NCBI RefSeq assembly: GCF_040954835.1
Contig: NC_090723.1
Location: forward strand, 3,048,001-3,112,000
Direction: 5' to 3'
Source of the DNA: Lepisosteus oculatus
Lineage: Eukaryota > Chordata > Actinopteri > Semionotiformes > Lepisosteidae
DNA length: 64,000 nt
Both the position numbers and the translations under genes were made by a program. The notes under the pieces are model-generated. The model worked only from the letters and a program-made list of their open reading frames with translations, was not told the origin of the DNA and ran no database searches. Below, piece by piece: positions 26,349 to 39,600 of this stretch. How positions within the stretch are numbered: the stretch's first letter is position 1; every line of letters starts with the position of its first letter.

Positions 26349-26651
26349 TCACTGGGATATTGATTCAGAAATGTCTGAACAAAATGGAAAAATACCATCT
26401 TCTTCATCTTCTGATCCACCGACACTCAAATCCAGCAGCATCTCAATATTCCTTACAGGCCTCCCATCAATAACGATATAAGCCAAGCCGAACTTGGTTA
26501 GAAATGATGACATCAGGTTGTAAATAGTTTTTTGAATTCCAGCATCAGCAAACACTTTTGTATCATCGATTTCAGAAACTCCCAAAATGGCACTTAAGCT
26601 ACCAGTTTTAGCCAAGGCACAGTGGGGTTCATACATTAAATTACATGTCAT
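26349..26651 (-). CDS. Unidentified 100-codon ORF, possible exon or retro-pseudogene
   Basis: I do not recognise this protein. The ORF runs from an ATG to TGA with mixed, protein-like composition: a hydrophobic middle (SSFLTKFGLAYIVIDGRP), then MLLDLSVGGSEDEEDGIF with an acidic patch, and a serine-rich end. An in-frame TGA lies nine codons before the ATG, so the frame does not continue upstream without splicing; a possible acceptor (TTCATTCTGAAAG) is just before it. It lies between asic2 and hrob on their strand. It may be a terminal exon, a retrocopy, a transposon gene piece, or chance. Confidence 0.3.
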   Translation of the reverse strand: MTCNLMYEPHCALAKTGSLSAILGVSEIDDTKVFADAGIQKTIYNLMSSFLTKFGLAYIVIDGRPVRNIEMLLDLSVGGSEDEEDGIFPFCSDISESISQ

Positions 26652-26965
26652 TTCACTTTCAGAATGAATATATCAAAAAACCTAAGTGCAGTAAAAATAG
26701 GTAATGGCTCAGGAACCAAGCTGTTTTCTATAGAGTTCTCATTAAGAGCTTCTCTATATACAGCGATACATGAGTTTCAATTCAATTCTGACAACATAAA
26801 ACATAGATTCAGGACTGCAGATGTGTTTTTACAGTGTTTAGTTGCTTTTGTTTCATTATTAAACACAAATGTAGCCAATCTGCTTTTAATGCTACATAAA
26901 ATAATGTTGATTATTATTGCTAGCAAGAGGTATCCTGTGTACATTGCAAGATTTGCGGGTTATTG

Positions 26966-26979
26966 CTGCCATCTACTGA
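26966..26979 (-). promoter_or_regulatory. CTCF-like motif
   Basis: On the minus strand TCAGTAGATGGCAG matches the CTCF core consensus CCASYAGRKGGCRS at 13 of 14 positions, the only mismatch being the first base. It lies in the asic2-hrob gap. A motif alone does not show binding. Confidence 0.4.
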
Positions 26980-27137
26980 ACACTGAAGCTACATCAGGCA
27001 ATCGCATCCTGGTACGGAGGTTAGGCATACCATTCTCTCGAAGCAGGATTATGCCAAACGTGTGTGAAAACAGAAGTAAATTTGTGGTCTTAGTGGTAAT
27101 GAAAGGGATTGAAACTGGAAGGTATGCAAAGCTGTAG

Positions 27138-28609
27138 GTGTAATGGGTAAATGGAACAAATTCATTGTACTTTTATGAATGACATCTTTGTGATTCATGA
27201 TGGTTAAAAAACAGAATCATGGCACAAAATAAGGAGCCTACACATGCAAATTGTATGTATGCAATTCAGCATTACACAAAACAAGCAGCAAGAACCTAGT
27301 TATCTTGGCCTTGTGCAGGCCAGTTCAGTATTTGAACCAGTGTTTCAAAGAGAACACAATCTAATTTTACAGGTACATTTTCCTGTTAGTCAACTAACTT
27401 CAAATCAACTTGCATAAAGCTGCCAAGTAAACAGTCACCTATAATTTCATAGGATTGTGTCTTCTGATTTCTGTATGAAATTCAGCTTTTATCTTTACTA
27501 GCCAGGTAACTAGCCATAACTAATCCAACAAAAACCTCTTGTACATTTGCGCTTGTCGCGTTAGGGTGCAGAATTCTCCCATGCATGTCTAGTCGGGTAT
27601 GTTTGCACTCGTTTGCAGAAAGAAAACAATATATTATTGGACCTTTAGCAAGAAAGTTATGAAAAAAAATGAAAGTGGAAATGCTGCAAGACGCCAATGG
27701 AACATCTCTGAGGTTTTTTCCTTTGGTACGGAGAACATGCTTGGTGACAGTACTGGTACAAGCTGCCGATTCTCCAGAACTGTCTTTCACCATTTCAAGC
27801 TGCGGCTCCAGGTGCAATAGACAAGCCACTTGGGGAATGGCTGCCCTGACAGCAGGAGGGTTTCGGTTGAGCTGAAGGTGCCAACAGAAGGTTGGAAGGT
27901 TGACTCCCCCAGAGCGACAGTTGTTGAACTGATGTGACTGCCTCAGACAGGCTGATAAAATGACAAGCCCGGCAGAAGCCCAGAGCTGTTGGGGACAAGC
28001 TGAACCAATCTGTCCTGCAGCCTCTGCTACAGAAACTCAGGAACTCCACCGAGGATGGACTCAGGCTTCCACGACCCAAGGAGGGAACCGCTTCGGTTTT
28101 GCTCCACCTTCCAGGGGGAATGAGAGTTGCGAGAGGGCTGAAATTGGCTCCACTCTTCTGCAGCAGTGCGAGAGCCGCATCAAAGTCACACACTGACTGA
28201 ATTTAATTTTCAAGTCACCCGTGGCTAAAGGGAAGAAAAAAAAGTACCAGGTAGCCGTAAAGTGCCTCACATTAACCTTGCACGGCCTGTTCACGCAGTT
28301 TTTCCCTGAAGCTGTGGTGACATTCAAAGTATTCCCCTAAGGAATCTGAACAGAGGCTCCAGGGCAACAATGGGGAATTTAATCTCTTAACCGCTTAACT
28401 GTATTATTATATACAGCATCTTTCATTATCCTTTGTCTTAAGATTTTTCATAACAAAACAGCACATTAATTAAGTGTAGATAGTATCAATTCGACTGAAT
28501 TTAATTGTATTAAATTTTACATTTGTTTTTTCTTGATCTTTTATTATTAATCAAATATACCTACTCACACTACTTAATCCCATAAACGTCTACTGTAACA
28601 GTACTGAAA
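27138..28609. other. asic2-hrob intergenic sequence, nothing recognised
   Basis: No coding, RNA or clear repeat signal is visible. The part from about 27800 to 28200 is GC-richer and opens several overlapping frames on both strands. None resembles a known protein, and the overlap pattern is what GC-rich DNA gives by chance. Confidence 0.5.
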
Positions 28610-28690
28610 AAGAAACAATAGGTTTATTCCATGCTGAAAAAAAGAAGACAGAGAACACAACGTTTCGGCCGTGGAGCCTTCTTCAGGTGA
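28610..28690 (-). mobile_element. Penelope-like element end (CTGAAGAAGGC...GCCGAAACG type)
   Basis: On the minus strand CACCTGAAGAAGGCTCC, GGCCGAAACGTTGTG and a pyrimidine run lead to CAGCATGGAATAAACC. This kind of tail recurs in fish and amphibian genomes and I associate it with Penelope-like retroelements, some of which carry hammerhead ribozymes. Only this end is present; no reverse transcriptase frame is nearby. Confidence 0.45.
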
Positions 28691-30247
28691 CGCAACTACC
28701 CACTTGAAAAAGAAAGTTTTGCATTTGTTAGCCTCTGCTGCAATATTCCTTTGGCAATGCTGCTCAGCCTATGAGGTACCTTTACAAACTGGGATAAGAG
28801 GAAATCATTAATCATTTTGACTATAATAATTTCATAAATTCACTAGTCCCACCACTCAGGCCTTCTAACCAACTGTACATTTCCAAAAAAATCTACATCC
28901 TTTCTCCCAATGTTGCAATTATTCCTATAATGTTTTATTGTAAAATTAGTATCAAGATAGAAACATTTTAAATTAATTGAATGTCCTGTTATTTGCATTG
29001 CCATTTGAATGCACAGAACTGAAAAGCTCTTGTTCCTGCACTTTAAAAAATGACTTTGCTCCCCGTATATCCCAAACACCTCACACCGAGAGTACCTTGA
29101 TTAAAAGGATCCAAACTTTGTTAGTTCTATGAAAGCAATTAGGGCAGGTTGGAAATGCATTTCAACTCATTTAAATGCACCATGCCGAGTCTGGCATTCA
29201 AGGTTTGGGGCTTCAATTTAGGAGTGTTTCAAAGCTGTATGCTTAAGCTAATAACTTCCATTTGTCAGATGGTAATTGAAGGAATCTCATCACGCAATTG
29301 TGAAGCTGAATAAATAGATTTCACCTGCTAAATGACAGGTTTAATTCAATACTGAAGTCATTCATAGTATTATGTTGGCACACAGTCTCAACAATAGGAT
29401 ATATTGAGTGAAATTATATGGTAAAGGCCTTTATTAAGTAAACGAGCTGGCACAAGCACTGCTTTAGAGAGATGGGGTAATTCCAGTGCAAGTCTAGGTG
29501 ATCTGAATTATGTACATGAACACTCTAATTTAAGTATACATACCAACTAGTGAAAGCTGCAATGCAAAAACTGGTGATCTCCAAAATGTACTTCAGTGGA
29601 AGGTGGCCAGTGGCCTCCCTACTACTCTTAATGCTGACCTACTGATAGCTATTTCAAACATCAGGTTTCAAAATCAGAGTCTTTTAGGTCTATACCCATT
29701 TCTTATTGAACCATAACATTCTTAAATCATTTAAAGAAAATTAAACACTTTTTCCTGCTTAGTTAAGTAAATTTGAAAAGGCTACAGTAGTTTCATTCAC
29801 AAACACATTTCAGACAATATCAAATGACGTTGATATTTGCCGTCCCCTATTTCTTTTAACAAAGTACCATTTCAGAACTGTGTATCATCGCTAGGTCCTA
29901 TTTCAATCCCATCAGCTTGTTTTGGGAAAAGACGTTCACCATGGATATAACCTGACGATTTTTGGCCCTCACTATGTATAAAAAGTTCATTTTTCATTTA
30001 CAAGAGGCAAATCTAGTGAAAGAGTTTCTTCCATTACAAAAAGTGACCTGTGATTTTCAGCATAAATCTAGGAAGTTCTGGACCACATGGATTCCTTTGT
30101 CGAATCTGTATTGAAAGGAATGCTGGAAGAGTCATTCTGTAATGAATTTGCAGTATTCTGTGATGTCTGCAGTTTCCTTCCAGCTGTGGTTCATTTACTG
30201 TGTTGTCCTAATCTCTCAGCCTGCTGCCACTATGAGAAACCTGCCAG
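28691..30247. other. Intergenic, nothing recognised
   Basis: AT-rich sequence downstream of the hrob 3' end. I see no exon with splice sites and known-protein similarity, and no intact repeat. ORFs of 65-78 codons at 28843-29079 and 30087-30284 look random. Confidence 0.5.
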
Positions 30248-30253
30248 TTTATT
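30248..30253 (-). terminator. hrob: Candidate hrob polyadenylation signal
   Basis: AATAAA on the minus strand, about 420 bases past the hrob stop codon. It is the nearest canonical hexamer I found downstream. Confidence 0.35.
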
Positions 30254-30668
30254 TGTTCCTGTTTTGATCTGTTCTCGTACCTAGGTTTACCTCTATTATT
30301 TCAGTGTATTGTTAGACGTGAAGATCACTGTTGTTTGCTTTGTGTATTAATAGTTTTCAACCAAGAGTTTGAAATAAAGATTCAAAACAAGTTCACTTTT
30401 AACACAAATCCCCCACAAAGTTTGTGTATTTAGTGTACTTCAATTCTTAAACATTTTTTCAGTTTCTCTCATTAGATACAGAAATAACTAATGAATAAAT
30501 ATTAAAAAAGTGCAGCTTTTTTGCTATTTGTCTCACTGAAAACAAAAAAACAAGTAGAAAAACATAAAGCAAAGACATCCTTTTTGAGCACAAAGGTTAC
30601 AGCCCATGTATCTCTTTAGAGTCTCCCCCTACATAACAGGATCATTACAGAGTGCTGTGTGATTCATT

Positions 30669-33600
30669 TCAGAAACAGTAAGCCTCCTCCGGTATCTCTC
30701 CCAGCAGGTCATCAAGGTTATCTGCAAGGGGAATAGAACAAAATTATCAAGACAGTAATCAACACTTATACAGTATAACACTCTTCTACAGCTACCAAGG
30801 ACTCCAAAGGTCCAGCAGACGCAGCAATCATATTCATGCATAAGAGTTTCTTCTAGCCCTAAATATCCTGTAGATCAGGCAGAAAAGAAACTTAAGCATG
30901 TGAAATTTCAGGGCCTATATCAAGAATTGGAGCTGACATTCCTGCTTATTTCTAAAAGCAGGGATATAAACATGACCACAGTATATGCAGGAATTCAGTT
31001 TAAAATACAATCTCCTTACACTGAAGAATGCCGACACTACATCATTAAAGATGCATTTTTGTTAAAAGAGTGATGTATGATGTCTGTATGATGGCACCTC
31101 TATCCAGTGTGGTACTGGAGATTTATTTCCTACTGCCATCGTTTGATGGATTTCTAAGAACTGTAACCAATAGCGACTGAATACAGGTTGCTTTTATAAT
31201 ACAGGTATGCTCTCAGAAATATCAACCCGAAGAACAAGTGAACTGAAAAATGTGTACCTGCATCCCACGAATCATCATCCACCACTACAGCTCCTGGTGT
31301 CTGTGGTGCTGTTCGTCCTGGATTACTGTTGGCACTGTTTAACTGGGTACTGGGTGTTTTGGAGGCCATGTTGGCACTACTTTTATCATCCTCCTCCTCC
31401 TCATACACGAGGTTCATATTGATGGCACTATCTTGTTCCTTTCTGAAGCTCATCTCAGGCACTAAGTGCATTTGTTTCTGAAAGAGGGATATTGAGAGTT
31501 AATTAATTGGGAAATGATTTCATTTTACAGTATCCCAGAGACAACAGCTTGTTCTGCTTTATGCTTTCACATCAATTTACCATTCTGTTTTGGTTAGTGC
31601 TACGGGGTTAACTTTCAAAATATGTACTGAGGGCCCAAACTAATCAAAATTGTGTTGTCTGAACTAGCACCTCGTGATATAAAAACACAAGAAGAATGTG
31701 TTTGTACTATACAGTACAAAAAGTGTAATTTTGGGGATGATGAATCAATGCCTTGACAAATTCGGAAGTAATGAACAGATATTCAAAGTCAGCCATGCTT
31801 ACTAGTTCATTCTGGGACAGCTCGCTGGAGGTCCAATTACTCCAATCAGGGGAGTAAATTCTCAGCACGTTGTTTGGAGTCACATTCAAGTAATGATTCC
31901 GATGAGAGGGAGAAAACACTCCAACCTGTGCAGAATTCAGATCAATATCGGAGAACAAGGTTTTAAACAGGGTCTCCCTGTTATTGTTTTTTATTTAAAT
32001 TAAATTAGATTTTCATCACCCACGATATTCTGCATTCCAGATTCCCTGCCACCGTGCTTAACGGCAACTCTTTCAGACTGGTCTAAACACCCACCTGTCA
32101 AAATCCCCAAGGGCATCTTTTGCAAGAACCTAAATTAGTAAACTGGAACAGACATGGTTCTTTTATGTCCTGGTGTCCCAATGTCTGAGCTTGCATCTCT
32201 TAATATATTCATTTCAAGACTTAACTCAGACTTGATGTTAAGTGTCTGGACCGAAATGTTTTCCTTGTGTACCAAAGTCAAGGATCATTCATGTGTGATT
32301 CAGACAAATAAGATTTTTTTTTTCAGACCCATAAGCAGCCATAGTGTATACCCATCCTGTTCTGCTGATGTGTTCTCAGTTTTTCAGATCTGTCAGAAAA
32401 CAGGACAGGAGCTATTTGTGTAAAACAATGACTATCAGAATATGGATCCTGCTCCCCTATAATCTTTCATGTCTTCATCTTATTTATGCAACACCTCAAA
32501 CTCTGTGTATGGATTAATCATGTGACCTTGTGTCATAACGCAAGGTCTAGTCAATCCTCATGCCCTTTTCTTTTTCATGACCTAGTTTTAAGTCATACTA
32601 CAGTAAGTGTTCAATACACTAGTGATTCAACAATGTGTGCTGTGCTATCAGAACCTCTATACTTAAGACATAAGAATGTAATAAAAGTAAATGATGTTTT
32701 GCTCTAGGTTCTGGGATTGTGTACAAACTACTCCATAAGAAAAAAAATTGCAAAAGACATTCAACATCCAAACTCTACATTATGTAAGACCTTTAATGAG
32801 AAAACGAAAAGCACACACAGACTAGCTCTAGGGTTGGTTAACAAAGTGCTGTCTTTTAAAGGCAAAGGAAGCCTTTCACGCACACTGGCTGTATTATTAT
32901 ACCCTCAAGGTGGCTGCACATGACATTCTGCAGATCTGCTGCGTGCCATTCCTGGAATTATCTTTTTCACAGTCCATGCCAAGGGAAAAGAGCTAATGCA
33001 GGTATATGCGAGGCACAGTTTGGCATACCTGCTTAAGAAGCAGCACAGCCCCTGTCTTCAGCTCAGATTGTCTTGTCTCTAACAGCTGCCTGTGAACAGT
33101 CCCATGCATTTCCCCTGCAAAGAGATCACTTCTGAAATAAGGAAATAACAAAACCTCTCTTCTTTGCAAACCTCTGACATAGAGCGATTTTGTTAGGGGA
33201 GAATTGTGCATGATTGTTCCAGAAGCTTGACGTGCCTAATGTTTTGGAGGAGTTTAATTTCATTTTCCTAAATAATATTATGAGTGAAAGGGAACACTTT
33301 TTACAGTTAATTCCATTTCTCATCTTTGTCCTGGACTTTACTACACTGGTTCCCAACAGAGTGCTCCTGGAGAAATGCCCTCATCTGGATTCTGCTCCAG
33401 CTAAGTTCCCTATTCAAAAACTGGTTTTAATTTTCTGTCTAAGGTATATGGGTAAATTTGCTTTCACCTCTTGTGAAAATATGATTTGTAATTGGTAACT
33501 CTTTGTCAATCTCATTCAGGTTTACTGCCTGAAATATAACCAACTGGATCATTGCAGAAAAAAATGCTTGTTGTAGATGTCTGCTGCAATGTCACTCCAG

Positions 33601-36600
33601 TTATGGGTGTGGCTGATACAGTGTCACCCCACCCTTGAAGTTGGGGATTTTTGACACTTAGGACTGACCAAAGAAAGAAGTTAAATAAAAGTCTAAACAA
33701 GCAAGCGAATCAATGGAGTCAGTTCAGCTGGAAACAAATTTAATATAGTTACTAGTTGCACACTGTAAATCCAATTTCAGTCTAAGTAGAGAGTTCCGCC
33801 ATACCTGTAGGGTCTCTGAACACGGCTTTGGCATCATTGTTGGTGCGAGTTATAGATTTCACCACCACTGCCATGTAGGGGACCTTGTTTTTCGAAAGTT
33901 GCTTTAAAGCAGCCTGGAAAGACGAGACACAGAGATACTGTCATGTGGAAGCAGCTGCTTGGTGATGGATGCAAGAAGAGGGAATCTAATAGTAAACCTA
34001 TTAAGAGCAAAAGTGTCCGGAACGTTTAGCACAGTGGCTGCCCAATCCCAATCTTGGAAGTCCTGTGAGTCTGTATCTCCTGCCAGCACCTGTGCTAAAC
34101 TGGTCCATTTACTAAGAGCCACATTCAAACGAAAAGCTGCAGAAAACAACTGTCCCTCCAGCACTAAGCCCCCAGATGCAAAAGAAAAATCCTTAGATTC
34201 TGGGGGATGTTTATTAAGAACGAAATACCGTTAAGACTTATTCATTTACTTCTAAATACGTATTAAGTTTAAACAGAATCAAAGAAAAATTTTAGCATTT
34301 ACAAAACTGGAAATATACTATGCATGCAACAGTTAAAATATTACAATCTGAATAAATATTAAATATCTGAATTAATAAACCATATAAACAATATAAAATG
34401 ATTTTGTAAATATTTATATGGAGAATCCATTACAATGCATCCCTAGACTAATTAGTATTGCAGTAAACAAACTGATAGGAATAGCTAATTACATAGTATA
34501 GTTCCGAATATTTTTAGACAACATAGTTACAAATGTTAGTGATGTCAGTTACATGCTGAGTGCTCAGTGCCTATTAAAAGAAATATTCAGGCTTCATTTG
34601 TAGTTTGCACCAGTAGCTAGAGAGTGGCAAGCTATGAAAGACTGAATGGACCTTGCGCAGCACCATGATGATACTGTAGGTCTTCAGAAAGCAGGAGGGA
34701 TTCTTCTCATCCAGGCCTGTCTCAGCCTTCATCGCTGCCCACGGCCCTCTGTAAAACTCATCCTCCTGCGGAGAGGACTGCTGGGAACTGGGGAGCTGCC
34801 GTGTAATGAAGAACAGACAACGTCTTCCATTTTGAGAACTATACTCTGTACATCCTGCAGTCTTCCTCATTTATTTTCAGAAAAAAAACCCGTACTACAC
34901 CTTCAGCATTCATCCTTTAAATACTGCTTGCACCCTATATGACGCGCTGGTATTCAGACCTCTAGGCAGTAAACAAATATCTCACCTTAACTAGTAAAAC
35001 CCCTCAACAGAAGCCAAATAGGACTGCTAAGCCACCAAATGGCAAAAGCTCACTGGCAAAGACAATTCAAACTTTTTTGTATTTTTAATTGAGGCAGTAT
35101 TGCTTTTGCATAATGAGAGAGCCAAACCAGACCAATCCAGAGGTGAAACAGACAGAGGGCTGCATGATACGCACAGAATGTATGACTCGACCTCACACAC
35201 AGTCTGACCATTTGCCCGCAGCCTCACTTTAATCATGATAGTGCATGCAGCGACAGAATGATTCCTGTTTTACCCCCATTATACCCCAGGGAAACAGGAA
35301 ACCTACAGAGGCCTCCATCCAGGTTTACTGCACTTTAAAGAGCAGAGTGTTAGATTTGTTTTGGTTGGATTTTACTTAAAGCAATCCTTGAAAGTGTGGT
35401 GAAAACGTGACCCTCGTGTTTTCTGTACCTTATAACAAATCTGACTTCGGTCTGTGCAACACTGTAAGATTAGAGTCTGACATTTTTCATATTTTTTTAA
35501 AAGGGTACAGATACATTCAGAGGGCCCTGTAGAAATGCTATTGGCCTCCATGACAACAGGCTGTGCTGCCATAACAAACAACAAATATTCTGGCTGATTT
35601 ATGATTTCTAACATACGATGCCTTCCTCAAAAATTATGAGCCTTAACCTTAGAAATATAGTATGTGCACTTTTAACACTTAGATTGCTGTATCTCTGCTA
35701 GAGGGTTTTAAATAACCCTTTTAATAGTGAGCGTAACTCATAAAACATCCTTGTCAAACTTAAAATTATACTACAAAACAATTATAAAGCAGAGCAAACA
35801 AAACAATAATACTATATTATTTGCTTTGTTGGTATGCACGTGTTAAAAGTCACTGTGTGTTTTCTGTTAATGAATATTGGAAATAACAATTTAGTAGCAA
35901 AAAAAAGATTTTTAAAAGTCATGTCTGACATCAAGCTGGGGATTGTGGACAACATGGTCACCCAAAAACAGATCAGTATTTGGTCTTACTCCTATGATTC
36001 ACATAGTTTATAATACTCCTCAGAGCTCAATACATCGAGCCACTTCTCGGGCAGAAAATGCTGACTATCAATGCCTTGCAAGATGGGCTTACCACATACA
36101 AATAGTGGACAAACAAAGGGAAACACCTGGGTAAATGAGGGACAGCAAGTTGATTGAATGCAAGGACTTTTGCATGGATGTGACCCATGTGTTAATTAAT
36201 GAAATAATATCCCAGCATGCTTTGGGTATATAAATGACCCTGTTCGCACAGGGCAGCAGTATAGGACAGTGCATTCCGTATCCTGGCTTTCATCTCTCAA
36301 CCCCTTCCACTGTGCAGTCTGGATTCCCGACCACCTGATTTCCACCTGCTTGGCCAGGTGAAGGACACCTTCTAAGGTCAGAACATCAGTGTCTGAGTTC
36401 CAGGTGGAGGTGCAGAAGTGCTTCAGGAGCATTTAGAAAGAGGAAGCCTCTACAACAGAGGGTAGAAGATGCTCAAGGGACCTCTGAAACTCAGGTCCTT
36501 CCCACTTACGATCTGGATTTGACAGCTCATTAATTTATGGACTTGTGTATATTTACTTGGGGGCAGAGAAAGGCCTGGTTTTCCAAAACGCCACATAAAG

Positions 36601-39600
36601 GGTCAGGTGACAAAGACAAAGTCAAAAGAGACCTTAAATCAGTTTTGTTTAGGGAAGCTCAGCGATACCTGGGCTTGCAGTTTGGCCAGGGCTCCATGAG
36701 TTGGGACCTGGCGGTGGGAAATTAGGATTTCATCCAAGTTTCTTCCACTGGGCTACAAATAAAAAAACACCAAGGAAGGGAATCAGTCACAGTGAAATTC
36801 CAAATCTCTGCCGGAAGCCTTCAAGCAGAAGATTTGAAAGCAACATGTAATGTCAGCATCACTTTTTTACAGTACACCAAAGCATACAATTTCCAAAAAG
36901 TCTTGACAAACTATTTGACAGAACCGTGCATGCAAAACATACTTATTTCATGTGGGGGTTTTACATAAATAAGTGCATTAAGTATTTTTAGTGAACACTG
37001 CTTTAAAAATTAATTGTGTGACTTTTGAGAGAAAAAAACATTTCTGTTTATGTAACCGTATTTAATCATTGCTAAGAACATGCCTGTTTAAAAAAATGCC
37101 ACCAACCACAACTTCAACTTTGCTGAAAGGAAACAATCTCAATATCTTAATACTAATATGATTACTCTGAAGGCCCATGACTTCATTACCCTGAGATCAA
37201 TTCAGTCCTTGGTTTCTGTTTGGAGTTTGTATATTCTTGCATTCATATAGTTTTTCATAGCTCCAGTTATCTATCAGACATACTGGTTAGGATATATTAG
37301 TTTTTCTAAATCGTCTTCATGTTCATAGCCCTGTCATCAATACATATACATCAGTTACTGATTACAGCCAGAAGAATCTTTGATTAAGTGGGCTAATTAT
37401 TTCACATGTAAAGTAGACTGGGTATCACGTTTGATCTAGGTTTATTCACTTATGATGCAAGTTATTTACTAATATCAAAAACAGAAATACATCTAGATAT
37501 CTTCTCTACCTGTTGGGGCAAGAGGCCTGCTGGGCCCGGGAATCTTCTGATCTTAGCCTGAGGGTGGTCCAAACGGGGCACCTGTGGTATCTTGCTGGCA
37601 GCTGACACCAGCTGCACAAGGTGGTTAGTAAAGACTGGAGCTTGAAGGGATTTGGGAGAGACAGCAGAAAAACTGGACTCTCTGGAGGCTGGTCTAGAGC
37701 CCTCCATACTGGGCACAGGAGAACCAGCTTTTAAAGAGGGGTGAGCTGGTAGATATTGCATTCTGTTGTTGGGTAAGCTATGGACTTTTTGGCTCTGCAA
37801 TGGAGTCATTGGTCTAGTATTCCTGGCAGTCTCTTGGCAAGCTAGAGGAGTCCGCGCCAGAACAGAGTCGCCATTCATGCTGCCTGATTTATTCAAACAT
37901 ATTGGCGTTTGTATTCCAGTCGAGAAATCTGGACGTTTTGCTGAGGGAGAAAGATTGAAACTGGGAAACTTCTGCGCCGAGAAGGAAGAACAGTGTTGAA
38001 CGCCGTGTGCAGATTGCCGTGCCGAGCCCCACGAAGTGTTGGGTGCAATGTTTTCCATGCGTGTGTCCTGCAAGCCAGGATTCACTTGCGGATGACCACC
38101 ACCACAATTCGAGGCTCGTAGCTTCTTGGCTGGAGAAACAAATTCCACCCTGGGTTGCTTTACAGTAGGCTGAAGTGGACCTGTGTTGTCCATTTTAGGG
38201 AGACTGTTCTTCACCGTAAGCTGGTGCCCGTTAACTTTGGATACAGGTTCCTCTATATCTGCAAATGCTGTATCCCAGTCTATATCGTCAAAGTCATCAA
38301 CCACCGGAGCCAACAGCCTTTCACCACTGGCAGTCTTTTCACTCAGCCTTGGCACAGGTGCCAAGCACTGTCGCTGTGTGTTGGCAACATTTCCACTTAA
38401 GATTTTAGGAGGATGCCCACAGGAGTTTGCCGAAACGGGAGGCGGTCTAAGGTCAAAATCGGGACTCGCTGGGGCATCGGGATTCCCAGGAATTTGACTC
38501 CTGCCATGCTGCTGCAGCAGAATGGAGGGAGACAAAGCAGGAGGAATCGCACGGTGGGGCTGAAGGTTACTGCTGGTTTTGGCTGTCTGGAGGTTTGCTG
38601 TCGAAGGGGCTCTCAGAACTGAGACAACGGGAGACTCATTAACAGGAGACTGCGCGGGCACGGTACTGGGAGAATAAGACAGAGAGAGACTATCCTAGAA
38701 GAAAAAGGTGGAAAAAAAAGGTAAGATTGGACATCGGGTGTCAAACAGTAGTTTTAACTATTTGACACATTCTGCACAGCAGTTTTGTAAGCATTCTCAA
38801 TAGGAAACACTTCACCAAACAGCATTTAAATTTATTTTTAAATGTATTTGGTTATTAAATAACTAAACAAAATCTCATAGATGCCCAGAGTAAGTGTAAT
38901 ATACAAAGAATTCTACACAGGCAATTTCTATCAGATATAAAAAGCAGAAAAATCAAGAATTCACACACCTCATCATCAAACTCTTCTCCCACGTTAAATA
39001 ATTCACTCCACTTGGAAGCCTGCAAAACAACCCAAAACAAGAGATTTTTCTTTTGCTCACTTTCCTTTAAACGTATTATAGAATTTCGCCCTGAATTAGA
39101 AGAGAAGAAAAAAAAATCAGCAATTATATACTACACAGCCTAGCTGAGAACTGGAATTTCAGAAATATTATGACGTAATGAGGCAAGAGTATTATTCGTA
39201 CAGGAATTAAAATTAAAATACTAAAAGCTCATTAAATTAATCTCTCTCAGGGAACCCCGTTATACGATTAAGAAACCACTTTCACATTAAGATAAAAAAT
39301 TCAACTTAATTCCGTGTTGAGAGATTTAAAAGCCATGAACTACTTAATTAGGAGTCGTTTCCTCGTTTTCTGTCAAGATACATTCGCTACCGTATTTTGA
39401 CAGGTTTAACACTCTAAAAAAATCGTGTCTTTAAAGTTGTCTAGGCTGCATGAAAATGCGATGTATTATATTTGCAGAACTACAGCATTTATGAATAAAA
39501 AATTGAGAACGAGAAGTTTGCCAGCACTATTTAATTCGACTTCTAAAAAGTAATGAATTATTCGAACCGATTTCCCCAGAAAAGGAAACATTAAGAGTGT

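Noticed and set aside
26664-27137. A 157-codon plus-strand ORF, the longest outside the recognised genes
   Set aside because: The translation is rich in Leu/Ile/Ser with no known motif or splice context. It looks like chance openness; a homology search would settle it.
27795-28327. Overlapping GC-rich ORFs on both strands
   Set aside because: No family resemblance and frames overlap on both strands, as expected from local GC content.
28628-28690. A working hammerhead ribozyme
   Set aside because: The core has an inserted A and no convincing stem I, so it was kept only as a resemblance.
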